In this document: piece by piece, positions 56,656-64,000 of the stretch
Position numbering within the stretch: the first letter of the stretch is position 1
Layout: each line of letters begins with the position of its first letter
Assembly (NCBI RefSeq): GCF_004154955.1
Contig: NZ_CP011524.1
Coordinates: 1,984,001 to 2,048,000 of the forward strand
Source: Intestinimonas butyriciproducens
GTDB taxonomy: Bacteria > Bacillota > Clostridia > Oscillospirales > Oscillospiraceae
DNA length: 64,000 nucleotides
Reading direction: 5' to 3'
Made by a program: the position numbers and the translations under genes
Notes under the pieces: model-generated
Databases searched by the model: none
The model's input: the letters and a program-made list of their open reading frames with translations, nothing else
What the model was told of the DNA's origin: nothing

Positions 56656-58047
56656 TTGAACATTATTATTGTCGGCGACGGCAAAGTCGGCTACACACTG
56701 GCTGAGCATCTCTCCCGTGAGGAGCACAATGTCACCATTGTGGACACCAGCGAGGAGGCCCTGCGCAAAGCCGACGAATCCTTGGACGTCATGTGCATCA
56801 AAGGAAACGGCGCTTCCATCACCGCACTCCGGGAGGCCGGCGCCGACACAGCCGATCTTCTCATCGCCGCCACCAGCATGGACGAGATCAACATGGTCTG
56901 CTGCCTCACCGCCAAGCGCCTGGGCACCCGTTTCACCATCGCGCGGGTCCGCAACGTCGAATATACGGTGGACGCCAGCGCCCTCAAGCACGATATGGGC
57001 ATCGACACCCTGATCAACCCAGAGAACGCCACCGCGGTGGAAATCGCCCGGCTGCTCCGGTTTCCCTCTGCCGCCAATATCGAGACCTTCTACCGCGGTC
57101 GCGTGGAGCTCATGAGCTTTCGGGCCCGGGAGGAGGATTTTTTCTTGGGCCAGCCCCTCTCCGCCCTCTCGCAGCAGGTGCGGAACCTCCCCATCCTTTT
57201 CTGCGCCGCGGAGCGGAATGGAGAGGTCATCATCCCGGACGGCTCCTTCGTCCCCCAGGCCGAGGACCGGATCTATGTGATCGGGGCCCCTCTCGGCGTA
57301 CATGAGTTCTTCAAGCTGATCGGCCGTTACGCCCCCCATATCCGCAATGTGTTCGTGGTGGGCGGCGGGCGCATCACCTACTATCTCTCCGCCATCCTGG
57401 AGCGCATGAATATGCACGTAAAGATCGTGGAGCTCAGCGAAGCGCGCTGCCGCCAGCTCTCCGAGATCCTTCCTCACAGCCTGATCATCTGCGGCGACGG
57501 CACCGACCAGGAACTCCTGGAATCGGAAAACCTGGAGGATGCCGACGCCTTTGTGGCCCTCACCGGGCGGGACGAGGACAACCTGATCATCTCCCTCTAC
57601 GCCATGCAGCGCAAGGTCGCCAAAGTCGTGGCCAAATGTAACCGGCAAAACTACACCGGCATCGTGCGGGATCTGGGCCTGGACAGCGTCATCTCCCCCA
57701 AGCTCTTTACCGCAAACCAGATCCTGCACATCGTCCGCGGGATGCAGAACAGCAAGGGCAGCGTTATGAGCACCCTCTACCGCATCGCGGACGGCGGTGC
57801 GGAGGCCGCTGAATTCGTGGTCAACGAGACTACCCGCCATCTGGGCACGCCGCTGAAGGACCTGAGGTTGAAAAAGGGGATTCTGGTCGCCGTCATCGTC
57901 CACCAGGGGCGTACCATCATTCCCGAGGGCTCCTCCACCATTGAGCTGGGCGACACTGTGATCATCATCTCCAGCAATCAGGGGATTCTGGACATCAACG
58001 ACATCTTCGATGACTCCATCCTTGACCTGGGGGCCGGAAATCAATGA
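56656..58047 (+). CDS. trkA: Trk potassium uptake regulatory protein TrkA
   Basis: The protein has two RCK_N/RCK_C halves. The first starts LNIIIVGDGKVGYTLAEHLS (NAD-binding GxGxxG type) and the second near VFVVGGGRITYYLSAILERM. It gates TrkH in response to nucleotides. The TTG at 56656 gives 463 residues and a normal TrkA N-terminus; upstream GTG 56617 and ATG 56626 have poorer ribosome sites. It overlaps trkH by four bases. Confidence 0.93.
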   Translation: MNIIIVGDGKVGYTLAEHLSREEHNVTIVDTSEEALRKADESLDVMCIKGNGASITALREAGADTADLLIAATSMDEINMVCCLTAKRLGTRFTIARVRNVEYTVDASALKHDMGIDTLINPENATAVEIARLLRFPSAANIETFYRGRVELMSFRAREEDFFLGQPLSALSQQVRNLPILFCAAERNGEVIIPDGSFVPQAEDRIYVIGAPLGVHEFFKLIGRYAPHIRNVFVVGGGRITYYLSAILERMNMHVKIVELSEARCRQLSEILPHSLIICGDGTDQELLESENLEDADAFVALTGRDEDNLIISLYAMQRKVAKVVAKCNRQNYTGIVRDLGLDSVISPKLFTANQILHIVRGMQNSKGSVMSTLYRIADGGAEAAEFVVNETTRHLGTPLKDLRLKKGILVAVIVHQGRTIIPEGSSTIELGDTVIIISSNQGILDINDIFDDSILDLGAGNQ

Positions 58048-59480
58048 ATTTTAAGCTGGTATTCAAGCTGGCGGGCAAAACCCTGCTGGTAGCCGCCGCC
58101 TGTATGGTCCTTCCTCTGCTGGTCACCCTGCTCTACCGGGAGGACCCCATGCCGTTCCTGTCTGCGATGGGCATTACCGCGCTGGCCGGTCTTCTTTTAT
58201 CTCTACTGAGGGCCGACACGCGTTTCAATTCCAGAGAGGGCTTCTTTTCGGCCGGACTCATCTGGCTTCTGGTGGGTTTTTTCGGGGCGCTTCCCTTCCA
58301 ATTCTCCGGCTATTTTCCCAGTTTTGTGGACTGCCTGTTCGAGTCCATCTCCGGCTTCACCACCACCGGAGCCTCTATCCTCACAGCTGTGGAGCCTCTT
58401 CCGAAGGGCATTCTCTTCTGGCGCTCCTTCATCCATTGGCTGGGCGGCATGGGGATCTTGGTCCTGACCATCGCCCTTCTCCCCTCCCTGGGCGCGCGCA
58501 CGCTTCATGTGATGAAGGCCGAGTCGCCCGGGCCCATCATCAGTAAATTGGTGCCCAAATCCTCTCAGTCCTCCAAGATCCTGTACGGCATCTATCTGGT
58601 CCTCACGGTGCTGGTGATCCTTGCCCTGCGGGCCGCCGGAATGGACTGGTTCGACTCGGTGACACATGCCTTTGCCACTGCCGGCACGGGCGGCTTCTCC
58701 ACCCGTAACCTGTCCGTCGGCGCCTACCAAAGCCCCGCAGTAGAGATCGTCCTCGGCATCGCTATGCTTCTCTTTTCCGTGAATTTTGCCCTCTACTTCC
58801 TGATCCTGTGCGGAAAATGGCGTCAGGCGCTCAGAAGCGATGAACTCCGTTTTTTTGCCAGCGTGGTGGGCGGTTCCGTTCTCCTCATCGCCTGCAATAT
58901 CCAGAGCATGTACGGCTCCTTTCTGACCTCCCTGCGCCACGCCTTCTTTCAGGTCTCCTCTATCATCTCCACCACCGGTTTCTCCAGCGTGGATTTCGAC
59001 CTCTGGCCGGAGTTCTCCCGGGCCCTGCTGGTGATCCTTATGTTCTGCGGGGCCTGCGCCGGCTCTACCGGCGGCGGCGTAAAGTGCTCCCGAGTCCTGC
59101 TTCTCCTTAAATGTATCGGGCGGGAGATCCGCCAGATCCTCCATCCCCGTTCCGTCAATGTGGTCCGCTTGGATGGCCGGGTCGTGGATGAAAAGATACT
59201 CCATACCGTGATGATCTTCCTGGGGTCCTATATGCTCATCACCTTCGGGGCCACGCTGCTCGTCGCCCTGGATAACTTCTCCTTTGGAACAACCTTTACG
59301 GCAGTGGTGGCCTGTATCGGCAACATCGGTCCCGGCCTGGAACTGGTCGGCCCCATGGGCAACTTCTCCATCTTTTCTCCTCTGACGAAGCTGGTCCTCT
59401 CTCTGTGCATGATCGTGGGGAGACTTGAGGTCTTTCCCATCCTGGTCCTCTTCAGTAAGAATGCCTGGCAGAGGGTGTAG
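58044..59480 (+). CDS. trkH: Trk potassium uptake channel protein TrkH
   Basis: The 478-residue membrane protein has the four P-loop selectivity segments, for example SGFTTTGASILTAVEPLPKG, then ATAGTGGFSTRNLSVGAYQS, SSIISTTGFSSVDFDLWPEF and ACIGNIGPGLELVGPMGNF. It imports K+ with TrkA as cytosolic regulator; translational coupling by ATGA supports the pairing. Confidence 0.95.
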   Translation: MNFKLVFKLAGKTLLVAAACMVLPLLVTLLYREDPMPFLSAMGITALAGLLLSLLRADTRFNSREGFFSAGLIWLLVGFFGALPFQFSGYFPSFVDCLFESISGFTTTGASILTAVEPLPKGILFWRSFIHWLGGMGILVLTIALLPSLGARTLHVMKAESPGPIISKLVPKSSQSSKILYGIYLVLTVLVILALRAAGMDWFDSVTHAFATAGTGGFSTRNLSVGAYQSPAVEIVLGIAMLLFSVNFALYFLILCGKWRQALRSDELRFFASVVGGSVLLIACNIQSMYGSFLTSLRHAFFQVSSIISTTGFSSVDFDLWPEFSRALLVILMFCGACAGSTGGGVKCSRVLLLLKCIGREIRQILHPRSVNVVRLDGRVVDEKILHTVMIFLGSYMLITFGATLLVALDNFSFGTTFTAVVACIGNIGPGLELVGPMGNFSIFSPLTKLVLSLCMIVGRLEVFPILVLFSKNAWQRV

Positions 59481-59497
59481 GCGTCTCCCCGCGATCC

Positions 59498-59542
59498 TGC
59501 GCTCCGCCGGACTCCTAGGAAGTCCGGCGGAGCGCATTTTTT
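59498..59542 (+). terminator. Terminator of trkAH
   Basis: A 16-bp stem (59498-59513 / 59521-59536), 7-base loop and TTTTTT. Confidence 0.93.
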
Positions 59543-59860
59543 GTGAAAAACAGAAAATTTTTTTCTTGACAACACCGCCCTCCGCCTGCGGGCACTTTTT
59601 TCTTTCGCCGCTCGTAAGTTTCTTTTCTTTTCATTTGAAGGGGTGTTATTTTCGTTTACTGTTTCGTTTTTCCATGTCATGGCAAGATTGCACGGAAAGA
59701 TCGACCGAAAACTTTTCATTTTCGTAGGAACTGTAAAACCGGCGTATTTGCAGGGAAAAGCGCGGTTGGGCACCTTGAAAATCCGCTTTGTTATGCTAAA
59801 ATTATAAACAAGAACTGCGTCGGGATCTGCCCGGCGCTTGTGCAAAAGGAGTGGGGAATT
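59543..59860 (+). promoter_or_regulatory. Upstream region of the pyrophosphatase gene
   Basis: This 318-base gap is AT-rich. A promoter candidate TTGAAA (59775-59780), 16 bases, TAAAAT (59797-59802) lies near its end. A second TTGACA at 59573 has no good -10. No known RNA element is recognised. Confidence 0.55.
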
Positions 59861-61987
59861 TTGACACCTGAAAATCTCTTCTGGATTGGCTTTGTGGGGG
59901 CCGTGCTGGCCATCGCATTTGCCTATGTCCAGAGCCGGAAGGTCATGACCTTCTCGGAGGGCAGCGATACCATGAAGAAGATCGCCGCCTCCATCCGGGA
60001 AGGCGCCAATGCCTACCTCCGGCGGCAGTACACCACCGTGGCAAAGGTCTTTGTCGTCGTTTTTGTCATCCTGCTGGTGATCGCTTTCGCCTCCAACGGC
60101 GAGATGCTCTCCAAATTCACGCCCTTCGCCTTCATCACCGGCGGGGTATGGTCCATGTTGGCCGGTTTTGTCGGCATGAAAATTGCCACCAATTCCAATG
60201 CCCGCACCGCGCAGGCCGCCTCCGAGAGCCTCAATAAGGGACTCCGCGTGGCCTTCTCCTCCGGCTCCGTCATGGGCTTTACCGTGGTGGGCCTGGGTAT
60301 GCTGGACATCTCCATCTGGTACTTTTTGCTTCACTATGCCTTCCACATCACCGATGCCACCACCCTTGCCAACATCATGGTCATGAACGGCATGGGCGCC
60401 TCTTTTATGGCTCTCTTCGCCCGTGTGGGCGGCGGCATCTACACCAAAGCCGCCGATGTGGGCGCCGATCTGGTGGGCAAGGTGGAGGCCGGAATCCCCG
60501 AGGACGACCCCCGCAACCCCGCCACCATTGCCGACAACGTGGGTGACAACGTGGGCGATGTGGCGGGTATGGGCGCCGACCTCTATGAGTCCTACGTCGG
60601 CTCCATTCTGGCCACCTTCGCGCTCTCCGCCGTGGCGGGTTATGGTTTTTCCGGTATGCTCCTGCCCGTGTGCCTGGCCGTGGAGGGCATCGTCTGCTCC
60701 ATCATTGGCTCCTTCTTTGTCAAGACCAAGGAGAACGCCGACCAGAAGTCTCTGCTGAAGAGCCTGCGCACCGGCACCTATCTGGCCGCCCTGCTCTCCG
60801 CCCTTGTCGCCGCGCCCCTTACATATACCATCGTGGGCAACTGGGGCGTCTATGTGGCGATTCTGGCCGGTCTGATCGGCGGCTGCGCCATCGGCTATTT
60901 CACCGAATACTACACCTCCGACACCTACGCGCCCACGCAGAAGCTGGCCGCCTCCTCTGAGACCGGCTCCGCCACCGTCATCATCGGCGGCATCTCCTTG
61001 GGGCTGAAGTCCACCGTAGCCTCCATCCTCATTGTCGCCGCCGCCGTTCTCATCAGCTACTTTGCCGCCGGCGGCTCTCTGAACGTCGTGGACGCCAGCG
61101 GTCTTTTCACCGCTGAGTTCAACAAGGGCCTCTACGGCATCGGCATCGCCGGCGTAGGCATGCTCTCTACCCTGGGCATCACGCTGGCCACCGACGCATA
61201 CGGCCCCGTGGCCGACAATGCCGGCGGCATCGCCGAGATGAGCGGCCTCCCCGCCGAGGTCCGCGAGCGCACCGACGCTCTGGACTCCCTAGGCAACACC
61301 ACTGCCGCCACCGGCAAGGGCTTCGCCATCGGCTCCGCCTCCCTCACCGCTCTGGCCCTCCTGGTCTCTTACGTGGACATCGTCCAGACCAAGACCGCCG
61401 AGGTCCTGAACTTCACCCTCACCAGCCCCACCGTGCTGGTCGGTATGTTCATCGGTGCCATGCTCACCTTTGTCTTCTCCGCATTCACCATGAGCGCCGT
61501 GCAGACCGCCGCGCAGTCCATCGTGGTGGAGGTCCGCCGCCAGTTCCGTGAGATTGCCGGCATCATGGAGGGCAAGTCCGATCCTGACTACGCGTCCTGT
61601 GTGGCCCTGTGCACCAAGGGCGCCCTCCACGAGATGGTGGCGCCCGCCTTGCTGGCCATTGTGGTGCCCATCCTCACCGGCCTGATCCTGGGGCCCACCG
61701 GCGTAGTGGGGCTTCTGGGCGGCGTGTCTGTCACCGGCTTCGCCATGGCCGTGTTTATGTCCAACGCCGGCGGCGCTTGGGACAATGCCAAAAAGTACAT
61801 CGAGTCCGGCCATCACGGCGGCAAGGGCTCCGACTGCCATAAAGCCGCCGTCGTGGGCGACACTGTGGGCGATCCGTTTAAGGATACCTCCGGTCCCTCC
61901 CTCAATATTCTCATCAAGCTGTGCTCCACCGTGTCCATCGTATTCTCCGGGCTCATCGTGGCTTTCAACCTGATGAATATGCTGTGA
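59861..61987 (+). CDS. hppA: Membrane-bound ion-translocating pyrophosphatase
   Basis: The 708-residue protein has about 16 membrane helices. The substrate-binding motif ADVGADLVGKVEAGIPEDDP and the following NPATIADNVGDNVGDVAG are diagnostic. The GNTTAATGKGF segment carries Ala where K+-independent enzymes have Lys, so it is of the K+-dependent class; whether it pumps H+ or Na+ is not settled here. It hydrolyses PPi to build an ion gradient. The TTG at 59861 is nine bases after AGGAG; GTG 59840 is an alternative. The K+ requirement is notable next to trkAH. Confidence 0.97.
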   Translation: MTPENLFWIGFVGAVLAIAFAYVQSRKVMTFSEGSDTMKKIAASIREGANAYLRRQYTTVAKVFVVVFVILLVIAFASNGEMLSKFTPFAFITGGVWSMLAGFVGMKIATNSNARTAQAASESLNKGLRVAFSSGSVMGFTVVGLGMLDISIWYFLLHYAFHITDATTLANIMVMNGMGASFMALFARVGGGIYTKAADVGADLVGKVEAGIPEDDPRNPATIADNVGDNVGDVAGMGADLYESYVGSILATFALSAVAGYGFSGMLLPVCLAVEGIVCSIIGSFFVKTKENADQKSLLKSLRTGTYLAALLSALVAAPLTYTIVGNWGVYVAILAGLIGGCAIGYFTEYYTSDTYAPTQKLAASSETGSATVIIGGISLGLKSTVASILIVAAAVLISYFAAGGSLNVVDASGLFTAEFNKGLYGIGIAGVGMLSTLGITLATDAYGPVADNAGGIAEMSGLPAEVRERTDALDSLGNTTAATGKGFAIGSASLTALALLVSYVDIVQTKTAEVLNFTLTSPTVLVGMFIGAMLTFVFSAFTMSAVQTAAQSIVVEVRRQFREIAGIMEGKSDPDYASCVALCTKGALHEMVAPALLAIVVPILTGLILGPTGVVGLLGGVSVTGFAMAVFMSNAGGAWDNAKKYIESGHHGGKGSDCHKAAVVGDTVGDPFKDTSGPSLNILIKLCSTVSIVFSGLIVAFNLMNML

Positions 61988-61998
61988 TCTGATCTCGG

Positions 61999-62032
61999 GC
62001 AGGGCGCGCCGACCGGCGCGCCCTGCTTTTTT
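61999..62032 (+). terminator. Terminator of hppA
   Basis: GCAGGGCGCGCC / GGCGCGCCCTGC stem, 4-base loop, TTTTTT. Confidence 0.95.
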
Positions 62033-62057
62033 ACTTTGATGCAGTCCCTCCCCGGGC

Positions 62058-62232
62058 TTGTCCTGCCTTGTGCTTTATGATATAATACATTTTATTCTTT
62101 ATGATCTTACCCTGGATATACAAAGGGCAGTGCGCCAGCCAGCAAGGCCGGTGGGGCACCTGGCGGCATTTCTCACGCAAAAGCCGCATTTGCTTTTGTA
62201 CACCAAGGGCCCCGATGGAGGTATCCAAAACT
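62058..62232 (+). promoter_or_regulatory. Promoter and leader of the hydratase gene
   Basis: TTGTCC (62058-62063), 17 bases, TATAAT (62081-62086). The leader of about 140 bases can fold GCGCCAG...CTGGCG (about 62132-62166). I recognise no known riboswitch. Confidence 0.6.
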
Positions 62233-64000
62233 ATGATCCAGATCACCAATTCCCCCGTACTTTATCAGGGCGGAGGCTTCATCCCCGCCCATCCCCGGCC
62301 TGCGGCGGAGCGGACCGGCACCATGGCCTCCGCCATCCTCAGGGCGCACAACACCTCCGGCGACCCGGAACGGTTGAAGATCAAATTCGACGCCATGGCC
62401 TCCCACGATATCACCTACGTGGGCATCATCCAGACGGCCAGGGCTTCCGGCCTCACCGCCTTTCCCCTGCCCTACGTGCTCACCAACTGTCACAATTCTC
62501 TGTGTGCCGTGGGCGGTACCATCAATGAGGACGACCATGTTTTCGGCCTCTCCGCCGCCAAGAAGTACGGCGGCGAATTTGTCCCCGCCCATCAGGCGGT
62601 CATTCACTCCTATATGCGGGAGCGGTACGCCGCCCCCGGACGGATGATCTTGGGCTCCGACTCCCACACCCGCTACGGTGCTTACGGTACCGTAGCCATC
62701 GGCGAGGGCGGCCCTGAGCTGGCCCGCCAGCTTCTGGAAAAGACCTACGATATCGCCTATCCCAAGGTCATCGCAGTCCATCTCACCGGCGCGCCTCGTC
62801 CCGGCACCGGTCCTCAGGACGTGGCGCTGGCCCTGATCGGCGCCACCTTCCGGGAGGGCATTGTCAAAAATGCCGTTCTGGAGTTCTTCGGCCCCGGTGT
62901 GGAGTGCCTCTCCATGGATTACCGCTCCGGCATCGACGTCATGACCACGGAGACAGCCTGCCTCTCCTCCGTTTGGTCCACCGATGATATCACCAGGGAG
63001 CACCTGGATATTCTGGGCCGTGGGGATCAATTCCAGTCGCAGGCTCCGGCGGAGGGTGCGTACTACGACGCCCTCATTGAAATTGACCTCTCCACTGTGG
63101 AGCCCATGATCGCGCTCCCCTTCCACCCCTCCAACGCCTATCCCATTCGGGAGTTCAAGGCCAATATGGCCGACCTTCTGCACCAGGTGGACCTGGACGC
63201 CGCGGAACAGCTCGGCATTCGGAACGCCGCCTCTCTCACCGCCAAAATCGTGAACGGCCAGTTCCATGTGGATCAGGGCGTCATCGCCGGCTGCTCCGGC
63301 GGCACCTATCAGAATCTGGTCCGGGCCGCGCAGATCCTGGACGGCCACTCCATCGGCGCGGATGCATTCTGGCTCTCCTGCTATCCCGGCTCCATGCCCA
63401 TCCATCTGGAGCTGACCAAAAACGGCTATATCGCCTCCCTGATGGCCTCCGGCGCCTCCATCCGCTCCTGCTTCTGCGGTCCCTGCTTCGGTGCGGGGGA
63501 TGTGCCCGCCAACGGTGCCTTCTCCATCCGCCACTCCACCCGCAACTTCCCCAACCGCGAGGGCAGCAAGCCGGGGGACGGCCAAATCTCCTATGTGGCC
63601 CTGATGGATGCCCGGAGCATCGCCGCCACCGCCCTGAACGGAGGTGTGCTCACCGGTGCGGACGAGCTTCCTGAAATCCCCATCGACCACGCCCGCGAGC
63701 CCTATCGCTATGACGACTCCGCCTATCGCTCCCGCGTCTACTACGGTGTGGGCAGGCCCGACCCGGATGCCGAGCTGGTCTTTGGCCCCAACATTGCCGA
63801 CTGGCCGGAGCAGGTGCCCCTGACCGAGGATCTGCTCCTGACGGTCTGTGCCGCCATCTACGACCCGGTGACCACCACCGATGAGCTCATCCCCTCCGGC
63901 GAGACCTCCTCCTATCGCTCCAACCCGCTTCGTCTGGCGGAGTTTGCCCTTTCCCGAAAGGACCCACAGTATGTGCCCCGGGCCAAGCAGATCCTTGCCG
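62233..64000 (+). CDS. Aconitase-family hydratase (cut by window edge)
   Basis: The frame from ATG 62233 is open to the window end (589 codons). It begins [20 protein letters not shown]. Aconitase-superfamily features include [20 protein letters not shown] and the cluster-ligand cysteines in [10 protein letters not shown] and [12 protein letters not shown]. The sequence resembles the YbhJ-like hydratase branch rather than canonical AcnA, so the substrate is uncertain. GGAGG lies 11 bases upstream. Confidence 0.85.
   Translation, partial: MIQITNSPVLYQGGGFIPAHPRPAAERTGTMASAILRAHNTSGDPERLKIKFDAMASHDITYVGIIQTARASGLTAFPLPYVLTNCHNSLCAVGGTINEDDHVFGLSAAKKYGGEFVPAHQAVIHSYMRERYAAPGRMILGSDSHTRYGAYGTVAIGEGGPELARQLLEKTYDIAYPKVIAVHLTGAPRPGTGPQDVALALIGATFREGIVKNAVLEFFGPGVECLSMDYRSGIDVMTTETACLSSVWSTDDITREHLDILGRGDQFQSQAPAEGAYYDALIEIDLSTVEPMIALPFHPSNAYPIREFKANMADLLHQVDLDAAEQLGIRNAASLTAKIVNGQFHVDQGVIAGCSGGTYQNLVRAAQILDGHSIGADAFWLSCYPGSMPIHLELTKNGYIASLMASGASIRSCFCGPCFGAGDVPANGAFSIRHSTRNFPNREGSKPGDGQISYVALMDARSIAATALNGGVLTGADELPEIPIDHAREPYRYDDSAYRSRVYYGVGRPDPDAELVFGPNIADWPEQVPLTEDLLLTVCAAIYDPVTTTDELIPSGETSSYRSNPLRLAEFALSRKDPQYVPRAKQILA

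Overview
The window is chromosomal DNA of a GC-rich (about 60%) Firmicute, most likely a gut Clostridia of the Oscillospiraceae type (Flavonifractor/Intestinimonas-like). The Gram-positive, Bacillus-type features are strong AGGAGG ribosome sites, an S-box (SAM-I) riboswitch before metK, a CsoR-CopA copper module, an ECF-type pantothenate transporter, type III pantothenate kinase, a YtvI-like protein and a PBSX-like prophage. The species assignment is inference; no rRNA or marker gene is present.

Layout. 1-22.5 kb is host DNA: the N-terminus of a glycosyltransferase; a minus-strand gliding-type ABC operon (ATPase, permease, GldG-like, DUF4340); a response regulator/histidine kinase pair; metK with its riboswitch; a rhomboid-like membrane protein, cdd and a DUF378 protein; csoR-copA with two CsoR-like operators; a GGDEF diguanylate cyclase; an amidohydrolase of the 8-oxoguanine-deaminase type; a CoA supply cluster (panT-like, coaX, and divergent coaBC); a MATE pump; and a split LysO-type transporter.

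22.5-50.1 kb is a 27.6-kb prophage inserted in the anticodon region of a tRNA-Thr(CGU) gene. The host tRNA is cut into a 3' half (22470-22519) and a 5' half (50115-50153) that share a 14-bp core. The prophage carries an intact tRNA-Thr(CGU) beside its integrase, apparently as a replacement. Its late operon (minus strand) has the PBSX order: capsid remnant, connectors, sheath, tube, frameshifted tail chaperone, tape measure, LysM protein, hub, baseplate, fibres, lysis. Terminase, portal, protease and replication genes are absent, the capsid gene has lost its usual N-terminus, and the tape-measure gene is reduced to fragments. Plus-strand cassettes with their own promoters and terminators are set into the late operon: five small membrane proteins, one type II toxin-antitoxin pair and one type I pair. 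A second type I pair lies near the integrase. The lysogeny region holds two separate repressor/operator systems. The element therefore looks like a domesticated or decaying, addiction-stabilised prophage rather than a functional phage.

50.1-64 kb is host DNA again: the tRNA-Thr promoter, an AT-rich gap with a cluster of DnaA boxes, a second MATE pump, an ACT-domain protein/hom/lysC operon for aspartate-family amino acids, a YtvI/AI-2E-type membrane protein, trkA-trkH potassium uptake, a membrane pyrophosphatase and the start of an aconitase-family hydratase.

All calls come from reading the sequence; no database search was run.
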